Origin: Streptomyces albus subsp. albus
GTDB lineage: Bacteria; Actinomycetota; Actinomycetes; Streptomycetales; Streptomycetaceae
Reading direction: 5' to 3'
Assembly (NCBI RefSeq): GCF_000725885.1
Contig: NZ_JODR01000014.1
Coordinates: 166,832-230,831, forward strand
DNA length: 64,000 bases
Position 1 is the first letter of the stretch, and every line of letters starts with the position of its first letter. Under the pieces are notes generated by a model, which did no database searches, was not told the DNA's origin, and saw nothing but the letters and a program-made list of their open reading frames with translations. This document shows, in pieces, positions 50,995 to 59,006 of the stretch. A program made the translations under genes and the position numbers.

Positions 50995-52269
50995 TCAGGC
51001 CGGGGCGCCCGAGGGCAGGGGACCGGGAAGGTCTCCCGGTGGCATGGAGGTCGGCCTGCGACCGCCGCGGCGCCGGGCGGAGCCCGCCAGACAGCACGTG
51101 GCCAGCAGGGCGACGGCTCCCAGGGCGGCACCGGCCCAGCTCAGCCGGGTCATCGCGGTGGTGAGCGGCATCCAGGTGGTGAGCAGCCCCACGGCGACGG
51201 CCGGCGTACCGGACCCCAGATAGAAGAGGAGGTAGAGCGCGGCCCCGATACCGGCGCGCTGCCCCGCCGGGGTGCGGGCGTCCACGGCCCGGGCGGCGCC
51301 GCCGGAGGCCAGCCCGTGCCCGACGCCCGCCAGCAGCGCGGAGCCCAGCGTGGCGAGGAGCGAGGTGGCGCCCGTGGCCGCGAGCAGCAGCAGGCTCCCG
51401 GTGAGCGCGGCGGCTCCGGACCGCTGCGCCGTGTGCGGGGCGCAGCGGCTCCACACCAGCTGCGCCAGCAGCGACCAGAGCAGCACCGAGCCGAGTACGG
51501 CGCCGGTCAGGGCGGGGTCGTCGGTGTGCCGGGCCCGTCCCAGCAGTGTGGGCAGGAGGGCGAGGTAGACGCCGACGACGGCCCAGGCGAGGAAGCCGTT
51601 GAGCCCGGCGACGGCGAAGAGCGTCCGCATGGACCGCGGGATGTGGGGCCGGACGGGCTTCCACCGGCGCTGCGCCCTGCGGGTGGCGGCGGGTTCGGGC
51701 ACGGTCCGGTGGAGCCGGTGCCACACCCATGCCAGCAGGAGGAGATGGAGCAGGTAGGGGGTGGTCAGCGGTGCGGGCACGTACCGGGCGAGCAGGCCGG
51801 AGGCGGCGGGCCCCACGGCGGTGCCCGCGGCGAACGCCAGGCTGGCCAGCAGGGGACCCCCGATACGGGCCGCGGGGCTGCGGTGCCAGGTGATGAGTGC
51901 CTGTGCGGCCCCGGTGGCGGCGCCCAGGGCGAGGGCTTGGCCGACGCGTCCGGCGAAGAGCCAGGCCGGGCTGTGGGCGAGGGCGAAGCAGCAGGAGCCG
52001 GCGGCGGCGAGCAGCACGCTCAGCCGCAGGACCGGACGGTGTCCCACGGCGTCCGCGGCCGGGCCGCACAGCAGCAGCGCGGGCCCGCTGACGAGCGCGA
52101 ACGTCGCGAACAGCAGGGTCATCACGAGGTCGTCGTAACCGAAGAGGCGCTGATAGTCGGGGTAGAGCGGGCTGGGAAGGTAGGCGCCCGCGGTCAGGAC
52201 GACCACCAGGAGTCCGGCGGTGCGCACGGCCTTGCGGTCGGCGCGGCCCGGTATCCGCTCACGCCGCAT
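50995..52269 (-). CDS. MFS transporter
   Basis: 424 aa with about 12 hydrophobic helices; LYPDYQRLFGYDDLVMTLLFATFALVSGPALLLCGPAADAVGHRPVLRLSV contains loop-2/3 motif A. Drug or metabolite efflux is likely. It is divergent from a LysR gene with a palindromic operator between them, suggesting inducible expression. Start uncertain: ATG 52269 lacks a ribosome site, and upstream GTG codons (52359, 52374) also lack one. A decayed second copy of its segment 51600-51728 lies at 55636-55764. Confidence 0.85.
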   Translation of the reverse strand: MRRERIPGRADRKAVRTAGLLVVVLTAGAYLPSPLYPDYQRLFGYDDLVMTLLFATFALVSGPALLLCGPAADAVGHRPVLRLSVLLAAAGSCCFALAHSPAWLFAGRVGQALALGAATGAAQALITWHRSPAARIGGPLLASLAFAAGTAVGPAASGLLARYVPAPLTTPYLLHLLLLAWVWHRLHRTVPEPAATRRAQRRWKPVRPHIPRSMRTLFAVAGLNGFLAWAVVGVYLALLPTLLGRARHTDDPALTGAVLGSVLLWSLLAQLVWSRCAPHTAQRSGAAALTGSLLLLAATGATSLLATLGSALLAGVGHGLASGGAARAVDARTPAGQRAGIGAALYLLFYLGSGTPAVAVGLLTTWMPLTTAMTRLSWAGAALGAVALLATCCLAGSARRRGGRRPTSMPPGDLPGPLPSGAPA

Positions 52270-52427
52270 GCGCCGGGCGCCGCCGTCCGGGCGGGCCCGG
52301 CCCGTGGGCCGGTGCGCTCGGAGAGGGTGGTTGTGGTGTGTGCTCCGTTCCGGTGTCACTCGCTGATCAGTCACGTGGCCAGTGTGCGAGCGGAAAGCGG
52401 CGAGGAAAATCAAATGATTTTGGCTGT

Positions 52428-52452
52428 GATCATGCAAAATGATTGCATGATC
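52428..52452. promoter_or_regulatory. LysR palindromic operator overlapping the lysR start
   Basis: GATCATGCAA - AATGA - TTGCATGATC, perfect 10-bp arms. It contains the T-N11-A form typical of LysR sites and sits across the regulator's own start codon (52447), in an AT-rich 170-bp divergent promoter shared with the MFS gene. Confidence 0.8.
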
Positions 52453-53361
52453 GACTCTCGGCTCCGGATCCTCCAGATGGTCGCCGAGCACGGAACGGTG
52501 ACCGCGGCGGCACAGGCGCTGCACTACACCCCCTCCGCCGTCTCCCACCAACTGCGCAGACTCGCGGCCGATGTGGGAGCGGAACTGGTCGTGCAGCAGG
52601 GCAGAGGGATCCGGCTGACGAACGCCGCGCGGGTCCTGCTGCACCACGCGGAGCGCCTCCAGGAGCAGTGGCAGCTCGCCCGTGCCGAGTTGGCCGCCGC
52701 GGGCAGCGAACCCACCGGCCGGTTCACGCTGTGCGGCTTCTCCACAGCCGCGAGCCGGCTGCTGCCGCCGGCCGCGGCGGGACTGCGCGACGCCTACCCG
52801 CGGCTGACCGTCCGGATCATGGAGGCCGAGCCCGACCGCTGCTTCGACCTGCTGCTCGCCGAGGAGGCCGACCTCGCCCTGCTGGTGGTCACGGCGGACT
52901 CGCCCCCCATGACGGACGGCCGCTTCGACCAGCAGCCGCTGCTGGACGACCCGCTGGACCTGGTCGTACCGCAGGACCACCCGCTGGCGGCGCGGCGGCG
53001 GGTCACCCTGGCCGACGCGGCCCGGGAGCCGTGGATCCTCGGCAGCCCGGGCACCACCTACCACCAGCTCGTCCTCGCGGCGTGCATGACCGCCGGCTTC
53101 ACGCCCCACATCGCGCACTACGCGGACGAGTGGGACACCGGCACCGCGCTGGTGGCCCACGGTCTCGGGGTCATCCTCGTACCGCGCCTGTCCCGGCTGC
53201 GGGACGATTCGCCCGTGGCACGCGTCCCCCTGCACGGGGAGCCCGCGCCCGCCCGCCGCATCATGGCCGTCACCCGGCTCGGTGCCCGGCGGAACCCGAC
53301 GCTCACTCACGCGGTGGAGACGATCACGGCGACCGCCCGGCAACTGCTCCCGCAGCAGTGA
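52447..53361 (+). CDS. LysR-family transcriptional regulator
   Basis: 304 aa. Winged HTH at the N-terminus: MIDSRLRILQMVAEHGTVTAAAQALHYTPSAVSHQLRRLAADVGAELVVQQGRGIRLT. The periplasmic-binding-like effector domain follows from residue ~95 (GRFTLCGFSTAASRLLPPAAAGLRDAYPRLTVRI). Controls the divergent MFS gene and probably itself. ATG 52447 lies inside the operator; an in-frame ATG at 52432 is possible. Confidence 0.92.
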   Translation: MIDSRLRILQMVAEHGTVTAAAQALHYTPSAVSHQLRRLAADVGAELVVQQGRGIRLTNAARVLLHHAERLQEQWQLARAELAAAGSEPTGRFTLCGFSTAASRLLPPAAAGLRDAYPRLTVRIMEAEPDRCFDLLLAEEADLALLVVTADSPPMTDGRFDQQPLLDDPLDLVVPQDHPLAARRRVTLADAAREPWILGSPGTTYHQLVLAACMTAGFTPHIAHYADEWDTGTALVAHGLGVILVPRLSRLRDDSPVARVPLHGEPAPARRIMAVTRLGARRNPTLTHAVETITATARQLLPQQ

Positions 53362-53554
53362 GCGGACTGCCCTCTCGGAGGGCGCGCCCTGTCCGGGACG
53401 CCGGCCGGGCGAGGCGCCGACCAGCCCGGACACCGCCCCGCATGTCCGGGACGGCACGGGCGCCTTGCCCCGGCCGCCGGGCCGTCGAACGATGCGCGGT
53501 GCCCCGCTCTCCACGGCGGGCACGGTTCCCATCCGACGACCGAAGGGTACGGTC

Positions 53555-53947
53555 ATGCCCGGATCGACGCTCACATACGTACGGACAGCCGTCGCGGTGC
53601 TCTCACTGGCAGCCGTCGGCACCCTCGGGGTCCCGGCCGCGGTCGCGGCCGGCGCCGCCCCCGAAGCGGTCACTGCGGCCCAGGCCTGCTCGTGGGACCG
53701 GGGCGCGCCGCCGAGCAATCTGAACCCCTACAGCACCACGGACCGCGCGGCCGACACGGCGCCGGTCCGCATGGGCCCGTACGGTGACTGCACGAAGGTC
53801 ACCTCGTACTCGGCCGGGACCTCCGTGCCGGTGAACTGCTACGTCACCAACAGCTACGGCAACACCTGGTCCTACGTCCGCGGCAGCGGCTGGGTCTGGG
53901 ACGCCCATCTGAGCAACGGCGGCTCCCCGCACCCCTGCCGGTTCTAG
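53555..53947 (+). CDS. Secreted SH3-like small protein
   Basis: 130 aa. Signal peptide TYVRTAVAVLSLAAVGTLGVPAAVAAG. Mature domain with CSWDRGAPPSNLNPYS, RMGPYGDCTKVTSYSAGTSVPVNCYVTNSYGNTWSYVRGSGWVWDAHL, i.e. the conserved bacterial SH3 pattern seen in many small Streptomyces exoproteins; four cysteines could form two disulfides. May bind cell wall. GAAGGG before ATG 53555. Confidence 0.85.
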   Translation: MPGSTLTYVRTAVAVLSLAAVGTLGVPAAVAAGAAPEAVTAAQACSWDRGAPPSNLNPYSTTDRAADTAPVRMGPYGDCTKVTSYSAGTSVPVNCYVTNSYGNTWSYVRGSGWVWDAHLSNGGSPHPCRF

Positions 53948-53977
53948 CCGGCGCCGGAGGCGGGACAGGGGGGATCG

Positions 53978-54047
53978 CCGAGGGGCTGCGGCCGGGGGAG
54001 CGCAGCCCCTCGGGGTGACGTGCATGCCGCGGCCTGCACGTCACCCC
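53978..54047. terminator. Two back-to-back perfect hairpins (bidirectional terminator)
   Basis: First: CCGAGGGGCTGCG (53978-53990) with its complement 54001-54013. Second: GGGGTGACGTGCA (54012-54024) with its complement 54035-54047. The second includes the stop codon of the leftward VOC gene. Separates two convergent transcripts. Confidence 0.8.
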
Positions 54048-54415
54048 TCGTCGGTGTCGCCTTCCCGCTGCTCGCCCTTGCCCGGCGCCTGGAGGCTCCA
54101 CAGCCGCCCGTCGGGGTCGCGGACCGTCATCAGCCGCGTCCCGAAATGGGTCTCCTCGAACGGGGTGACCACCTCGACGTCGGGGTCGAGCCGGAACGCG
54201 TCGGCGTCCGGGACCTTCAGCACCAGCTGCATCCCGGTCTCCTGGTCCTCGGGGACCTCCGCGATGAAGAGGGTGGGGCCGTCGCCGTGGCGCAACTGCC
54301 CGGAGTTGTGGTCCGTGGCGAACTCCAGCTCGTAGCCGAGTTTCTGGAAGAATTTCGCGGCCTTGCCCCAGTTGTGGGTCTCCATGAAGACGGCCTCGAT
54401 GCCTTCGGTCGCCAT
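54041..54415 (-). CDS. VOC-superfamily (glyoxalase-fold) protein
   Basis: 124 aa: IEAVFMETHNWGKAAKFFQKLGYELEFATDHNSGQLRHGDGPTLFIAEV, then ETGMQLVLKVPDADAF and a second half TRLMTVRDPDGRLWSLQAPG with the conserved strand-loop. Bleomycin-resistance-like drug binding or an isomerase/lyase role are both possible. GGAGG five bases before ATG 54415. Its ATG follows the stop of the ribbon-helix-helix gene without a gap. Confidence 0.85.
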   Translation of the reverse strand: MATEGIEAVFMETHNWGKAAKFFQKLGYELEFATDHNSGQLRHGDGPTLFIAEVPEDQETGMQLVLKVPDADAFRLDPDVEVVTPFEETHFGTRLMTVRDPDGRLWSLQAPGKGEQREGDTDEG

Positions 54416-54580
54416 TCAGACCTCCTTGTCAGACGCTTGCTCCGGGCCCGTGTGCGGGGCATCGAGGTAGACGCGCAGTGCCTCGGCCACCAGCGCCGAC
54501 AGCGACAGCTCGGCCTCGATGGCGCGGTGTTTGACCTGCTTGATCAGTCCGATCGGCAGATACACGTTGAACTGTTTCAC
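54416..54580 (-). CDS. Ribbon-helix-helix (CopG/Arc-type) DNA-binding protein
   Basis: 54 aa. [40 protein letters not shown] is a complete RHH domain: beta strand FNVYLP followed by two helices. Dimeric DNA-binding, usually autoregulatory. GTG 54580 has GGGAG eight bases upstream. Located directly before a VOC gene, an unusual partner for an RHH protein; could be an antitoxin-like or simple regulator. Confidence 0.8.
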   Translation of the reverse strand: MKQFNVYLPIGLIKQVKHRAIEAELSLSALVAEALRVYLDAPHTGPEQASDKEV

Positions 54581-54626
54581 TTCCTCGTCTCCCACGAGGA
54601 GCGATGCTAACAAGCACGCTAGTTCC

Positions 54627-55223
54627 CTAAGATGCTCGCGACGCCCCGTAGCGGAGGCCGTCCACGAGCAGGGCGAGCACGCGCTCGGTGTGCCCGTCGT
54701 CGTCCTGCGCCGGCAGGGTCACATTGGCCACGGCGCGCAGCAGGTCTTTGGGGTCGATGTCGGCGCGGATGCGGCCGGTGCGCGCCGCGGTGTCGAGCAG
54801 CCCGCCCAGCACGGGTACGAAACGCTCGTCGAAATAGGCGGGCAGACTGTCGTACGCCGGGTCGCCCGAGTGCAGGGCCGCGCTCAGTCCGCGTTTGGTG
54901 GCGATGAAGCCCGTGAAGCGGCGCAGCCACCCGGCGAGCGCGTCGACCGGTTCGTGCTCGGCCGCCAGCGAGGCGGCGGCATCGGCGCAGGCGTCCACCT
55001 CACGGCGGAACACGGCGGCGATGAGGTCCGCGCGCTGCGGGAAGTGACGGTAGAGGGTGCCCGCTCCGACACCTGCCCTGGCCGTGATCTCCCGGACGGG
55101 GGCGTCCACGCCGGAGGACGCGAACACCTCGGCCGCCGCGGCCAGCAGAGTGTCGATGCTGCGCTGCGCGTCCGCGCGTACACGTCGGCGCGGCTGCCCC
55201 TCGCCCTTCGGTTGCTCGTTCAC
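54627..55223 (-). CDS. TetR-family transcriptional repressor
   Basis: 198 aa. N-terminal [55 protein letters not shown]. The C-terminal domain (~85-198) is helical ligand-binding (TetR_C type; [29 protein letters not shown]). GTG 55223 with AGGAGG. Two palindromes just upstream are probably its own operators. No intact divergent gene remains, only gene fragments. Confidence 0.92.
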   Translation of the reverse strand: MNEQPKGEGQPRRRVRADAQRSIDTLLAAAAEVFASSGVDAPVREITARAGVGAGTLYRHFPQRADLIAAVFRREVDACADAAASLAAEHEPVDALAGWLRRFTGFIATKRGLSAALHSGDPAYDSLPAYFDERFVPVLGGLLDTAARTGRIRADIDPKDLLRAVANVTLPAQDDDGHTERVLALLVDGLRYGASRAS

Positions 55224-55243
55224 GGTGTCCTCCTGTTGCGAAG

Positions 55244-55285
55244 CGGAACGGTGTTCCGTAACATCTCAGGCGGAACGCTGTTCCG
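55244..55285. promoter_or_regulatory. Two tandem TetR operators
   Basis: CGGAAC-GGT-GTTCCG at 55244-55258 and CGGAAC-GCT-GTTCCG at 55271-55285, 27 bp centre to centre, 21 bp upstream of the TetR start. Near-identical inverted repeats with 6-bp arms, the usual style of TetR operators. Confidence 0.8.
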
Positions 55286-55386
55286 TGTGCGTAAGGGTAG
55301 CCTGCCGCCGCGGACGACGGCCATGTCGTACGGCCCCCGACGGCACCGCACGCGGAGCGGGGCCGGGCGTGGCGGCCCGGCCCCGG

Positions 55387-55638
55387 TCATCTCCCGCGGT
55401 GGAGACGTTCGAGGTGGATGCGGGTGAAGACGTCCACCTTGGCGCGCAGGGCCCATGGGTCGACGGGCTTGCCGATGGAGTCCACGCCGCCCGCGGCGTA
55501 ACCGCGCGCGGAGTCCACGGTGCCCATGGCCGTCAGGAAGATGAGAGGGATGTCGCGGTTGCGGTGCCGCCGTTTGATGTGGGCCGCCGTCTCGTAGCCG
55601 TCCATGCCCGGCATCTGGACGTCCAGGAGGATGACGGG
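55387..55638 (-). pseudogene. Truncated response-regulator receiver domain
   Basis: Encodes PVILLDVQMPGMDGYETAAHIKRRHRNRDIPLIFLTAMGTVDSARGYAAGGVDSIGKPVDPWALRAKVDVF and about 13 further residues to a stop at 55387. Phospho-acceptor Asp (LLDVQMP) and conserved Lys (GKPVDP) are kept, but the N-terminal ~45 residues are missing; the reading frame runs into unrelated sequence at 55638. No kinase gene is nearby. A remnant of a two-component or anti-sigma pathway gene. Confidence 0.8.
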
Positions 55639-55764
55639 TGTGGCACCGGCTCACCGGGCCGTGCCCGAACCGGCAGCCACCCGCAGGGTGCAGCGCCGGT
55701 GCAAGCCCGTCCGGCCCCACGTCCCGCGGTCCATGCGGACGCTCTTCGCCGTTGCCGGGCTCAG
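55636..55764 (+). pseudogene. Decayed fragment of the MFS gene at 50995-52269
   Basis: Aligns by eye with the reverse strand of 51600-51728 with about seven substitutions and one deleted base (frameshift in the HRLHRTVPEP-equivalent segment). Encoded remnant: VPEPAATRRVQRRCKPVRPH and RSMRTLFAVAGL. It begins exactly where the response-regulator fragment ends and is in opposite orientation to its parent. Not a functional gene. Confidence 0.85.
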
Positions 55765-55987
55765 TGCCCGTGCCCGGCGAAGAGCCGGTCCGCCGGCCTT
55801 CCGGGTCTCCGCCGTACGGCCTCCGCCGTACGGCCGCTCTGCGCGGTCACGGTCACGGGATCACCACGTCATCACGTCACCGCGGCTCACGCCGTGGGTA
55901 GTGCAGGGCCCGCGTGCTGGCTCCGGTCCGGTCGGCCAGTACCCCGGCCACGCACCGGCCGCGCTGGCACGGGGCCCCGTGGCGGGA

Positions 55988-56917
55988 TCAGACGGTGAGG
56001 ACGAGCTTGCCCCGAAGATGGCCGCCGTCCAGCAGCCGGTGCGCGTCGGCGACGCGCTCGAACGGGAACGTCTCCTGCACATGGACCCGGAGCCTGCCCT
56101 CTTCCACGAGCTCGACGAGACCGCGCAGGGCGACCGGGTCGGGGTCGACCGCGATGCCGCTGAAGCGCATGCCCGCCGCCTCGTACGCGGCGATGAGTTC
56201 CGGGTCGTCCTCGGCGGTCGCCGTCACGAGGTGACCGCCTGGCCGCAGCACTCCCAGCGACCGCGCGGCGGTCTCGCCGCCTATCGTGTCGAGCACCAGA
56301 TCGACGTCACCGACCGCCTCGGCGAAGTCGGCCGCCGTGTAGTCGATCACCTCGTCGGCGCCCAGCTCCTCGACGAACTCGCGCTTGCTCCTGCCGGCGG
56401 TCGTGATCACGTGCGCGCCGCGCGCTTTCGCGATCTGGATCGCGACATGGCCGACCCCGCCGCCACCGCCGTGGACCAGGACGCGGTCACCCTCGGTCAC
56501 GCCGCCGAGGTCGACGAGGCCCTGCCACGCCGTCAGCCCGACGACCGGCAGAGCCGCCGCCTCGACGTGCGAGAGCGAGGCCGGCTTGCGTGCCAGGTGC
56601 AGCGCCGGCGCCGCCACCGCCTCGGCGTACGCGCTCGCCGCCCGCGGGAAGAGCGGCATCCCGAACACCTCGTCGCCGGGCCGGAACCGCCACGTCTTCG
56701 GCGCGTCCGCGACCACGCCGCTGATGTCCCAGCCGAGGACGAACGGAGGCCGGCCGATCAGCGGGAACTCGCCGGCGCGCAGGCGCGCCTCCAGCGGGTT
56801 CAGCCCGATCGCCCTGACGCGGACGAGGACCTCGGTCGGGAGGGGCTGCGGCTCGGGCGCCTCCACGATGGTGAGCACCTCGGGACCGCCGAACGTCTCC
56901 TGCGTGATGACTCGCAT
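55988..56917 (-). CDS. Zinc-independent quinone oxidoreductase / medium-chain dehydrogenase
   Basis: 309 aa, MDR superfamily, quinone-oxidoreductase branch: MRVITQETFGGPEVLTIVEAPEPQP, GWDISGVVADAPKTWRFRPGDEVFGMPLF, VLVHGGGGGVGHVAIQIAKARGAHVITT (NADPH-binding GGGGVG), DLVLDTIGGETAARSLGVLRPGGHLV. Zinc-ligand cysteines are absent. Reduces quinones or enones with NADPH. AGGAG before ATG 56917. Divergent from an HxlR regulator with an inverted repeat between them. Confidence 0.93.
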   Translation of the reverse strand: MRVITQETFGGPEVLTIVEAPEPQPLPTEVLVRVRAIGLNPLEARLRAGEFPLIGRPPFVLGWDISGVVADAPKTWRFRPGDEVFGMPLFPRAASAYAEAVAAPALHLARKPASLSHVEAAALPVVGLTAWQGLVDLGGVTEGDRVLVHGGGGGVGHVAIQIAKARGAHVITTAGRSKREFVEELGADEVIDYTAADFAEAVGDVDLVLDTIGGETAARSLGVLRPGGHLVTATAEDDPELIAAYEAAGMRFSGIAVDPDPVALRGLVELVEEGRLRVHVQETFPFERVADAHRLLDGGHLRGKLVLTV

Positions 56918-56951
56918 GACTCTCCTGGTACGGGAGGGGGAGGGGGGAAGT

Positions 56952-56971
56952 GGAAACCAGGCTAGGTTTCC
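56952..56971. promoter_or_regulatory. HxlR operator candidate
   Basis: GGAAACC-AGGCTA-GGTTTCC, perfect 7-bp arms, in the 83-bp gap between the divergent reductase and hxlR genes. Confidence 0.7.
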
Positions 56972-57000
56972 GACAGGAACCGGCAGGTACCTTTGGCGCC

Positions 57001-57381
57001 ATGAGCGGTTTCGGGCCCGGTGATCCCTTTCTCGCCGACTGTCCGGCACGTCTGGCGGTCGAGCTGATCGCCGACAAGTGGACGGTGGTCGTGCTCCACG
57101 GCGTCAGCAGGGGACCGGTGCGCCACGGCGAACTGGTCGAGCTGATCGGCGGCATCTCCCGCAAGGTGCTCACCCAGACGCTCCGCCTGCTGGAGGCGCA
57201 CGGCCTCGTCCGCCGCCACGCCTACGCCGAGGTGCCGCCCCGTGTCGAGTACGAGCTGACCCCGCTCGGGACGACGCTGATCGAGCCGATCCGTGCGCTG
57301 ACCGAGTGGGCGAGGGAGTACGGCGACGCGGTGCTCGACGCGCTCGACGCCGCTGCCGGGCCGGCCGCCCGGAACGACTGA
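57001..57381 (+). CDS. HxlR-family transcriptional regulator
   Basis: 126 aa. Winged HTH of HxlR type: ARLAVELIADKWTVVVLHGVSRGPVRHGELVELIGGISRKVLTQTLRLLEAHGLVRRHAYAEVPPRVEYELTPLG, with the conserved Asp-Lys-Trp (DKW) and C14 (LADCP) often used to sense electrophiles. Probably regulates the divergent quinone reductase in response to quinone or thiol stress. ATG 57001. Confidence 0.93.
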   Translation: MSGFGPGDPFLADCPARLAVELIADKWTVVVLHGVSRGPVRHGELVELIGGISRKVLTQTLRLLEAHGLVRRHAYAEVPPRVEYELTPLGTTLIEPIRALTEWAREYGDAVLDALDAAAGPAARND

Positions 57382-57739
57382 CGGGCGCGCCGCGGTACGG
57401 CTTCCGAGGGCCGGACGGCTCCCAAGAAGCTCTCCCCAGGGGGGGGCCGTGCACCACATGGTCGCGCCCCCCTGCACCCTGCTGCCCGCCTACGTGGAGG
57501 CCGAAGCCCAACGCATCGGCTGCGCCCCGAAGAAGGTCCCGTCGCCACGGAGGTGAGCACGCGTACAAGGGCGCCGTACCGAGGCCGGCGCGGCGCGCGG
57601 TGCGACGGTGCATCGCACCGCGGCGCCGCACTGTTCCTGCGTCCTCCGCCCGTTCCGGGGCCTCGCGCCGTGCCCGCCGGGTGCGGCACACTCGTGAGGA
57701 CACCGAGCGCCGTCCGACCTCCGGTGGGGGAGGCCCTCC
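57382..57739. other. Intergenic region (358 bp)
   Basis: Between hxlR and the HAD gene. A short reading frame at 57458-57556 (32 aa, two Cys) has no ribosome site and is not called. A G9 tract (57438-57446, GGGGGGGGG region) is present. No operator recognised. Confidence 0.35.
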
Positions 57740-58384
57740 ATGCCGCACCGCTACCGTGCTCTGCTGCTCGACTTCGCCGGGGTCCTGACCGTCGGCATCC
57801 GTGCCGCCCACGAGTCCTGGTGCGTCGCCCAGGGGCTGGCTCCCGACGCCTGGGAGGCGACGCTGGGCCGGCACCCCGACGGCCGCCGCTACTACCGGGC
57901 GCTGGAGATCGGAGCCATGACCCAGCGCGAGTGGAACCGGCGCACCGCCGCCCTCATGGGGCTCGCCGACCACGACAATCTGATGGGCCGGGCGTGGAGC
58001 GCGGTGCGGCCGGCCGAGGATGTGATCGGGCTGGCCCGCGACGCCCGCGCCGCCGGTCTGCGGATCGCGCTGCTGTCCAACAGCTTCGGCCTCGACCCGT
58101 ACGACCCGTACGCGCACTGCGGTGTCTGGGACCTCGCCGACGTTCACGTCATCAGCGAGCGCGAGCGCGTGGCCAAACCCGATCCGGCCATCTACCGGCT
58201 CGCCCTCGACCGGCTGGGCGTGCCCGCCCATGAGTGCCTGTTCGTCGACGACAACCCCGTCAATCTGCCCCCGGCCCGCGCCCTGGGGATCACCACCATG
58301 CACGCCACCACTCAGCGGGAGACCGTAGCCCGCCTTTCGACGGCTCTGGGCCTCACAGACGGTGGGGACCGCATGTCCCCGTGA
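57740..58384 (+). CDS. HAD-family hydrolase, epoxide-hydrolase-phosphatase-like
   Basis: 214 aa. Motif I ALLLDFAGVLTVG, motif II IALLSNSFG, motif III Lys in RVAKPDPAIYRLALDRLG, motif IV CLFVDDNPVNLPPARALG. Class I HAD with a helical cap near residues 25-90. Resembles haloacid dehalogenase/ epoxide hydrolase N-terminal phosphatases; small-molecule phosphatase is likely. GGGGGAGG before ATG 57740. Confidence 0.9.
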   Translation: MPHRYRALLLDFAGVLTVGIRAAHESWCVAQGLAPDAWEATLGRHPDGRRYYRALEIGAMTQREWNRRTAALMGLADHDNLMGRAWSAVRPAEDVIGLARDARAAGLRIALLSNSFGLDPYDPYAHCGVWDLADVHVISERERVAKPDPAIYRLALDRLGVPAHECLFVDDNPVNLPPARALGITTMHATTQRETVARLSTALGLTDGGDRMSP

Positions 58385-58432
58385 GGGCAGCCGTCGGCCG
58401 GAGGGCGGGAGCGTGCGGCTTCGTGCGGGGGC

Positions 58433-58981
58433 TCATCGGGTGCTGGCGGGCGCGGACGGTTCGTCCACGAGGGTCTTGCGGAAGCACACCCGGTGTTCGC
58501 CGGGTCCGTCGTAGTCGGTGTGCACCGGGAGCCCGTCGATTCTCCGGTCGCCCTCCTCCAGGGCGAAGCCCATGGCGCGGTGGAAGGCGAGGGACCCGGT
58601 GTTGCCCGGGGAGGTGATCGCGCGTACTTCGCGGCGCCCGGCCGCCGCCGCCCGCCGGAAGAACGCCGAGTACAGCTCGCGGGCCAGGCCGCGCCCGCGC
58701 AGCCGCGGGTCCACGCCGACGAAGTGGATGTAGGCAGAGCGCTCGTCGTCGGCGGAGTGGAAGCCGACGAGGAACGCCCTGATGCCCTGCTCGTCCTCCG
58801 CCACGAGGCTCGTCGTGGCGAAGAACTGGAGGAACAGCCGGGGCAGCAGGCGCGACAGCTCGCGGGCCTGCTCGGGTGTGCGCGAGTCGCCCCACCAGCG
58901 CTGTACGCACAGCACGAGCGTGCTGTGGTCGGACACGTGCGCCTGCCGCAGCTTCGGCAGGCTGTCTCCCGGTGACGGCAT
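58433..58981 (-). CDS. GNAT-family N-acetyltransferase
   Basis: 182 aa. GNAT fold: FVGVDPRLRGRGLARELYSAFFRRAAAAGRREVRAITSPGNTGSLAFHRAMGFAL, with the acetyl-CoA loop R-x-x-G-R-G (RLRGRGLA) and the C-terminal helix-strand motif. Substrate unknown. GAGGGGG before ATG 58981. Convergent with the HAD gene. Confidence 0.92.
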   Translation of the reverse strand: MPSPGDSLPKLRQAHVSDHSTLVLCVQRWWGDSRTPEQARELSRLLPRLFLQFFATTSLVAEDEQGIRAFLVGFHSADDERSAYIHFVGVDPRLRGRGLARELYSAFFRRAAAAGRREVRAITSPGNTGSLAFHRAMGFALEEGDRRIDGLPVHTDYDGPGEHRVCFRKTLVDEPSAPASTR

Positions 58982-59006
58982 GTGGTCCCCCTCGGCGTCC
59001 GGCGGG

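Noticed and set aside
57458..57556. Possible 32-aa Cys-containing peptide
   Set aside because: No ribosome site, no family, and no operon context; probably chance.
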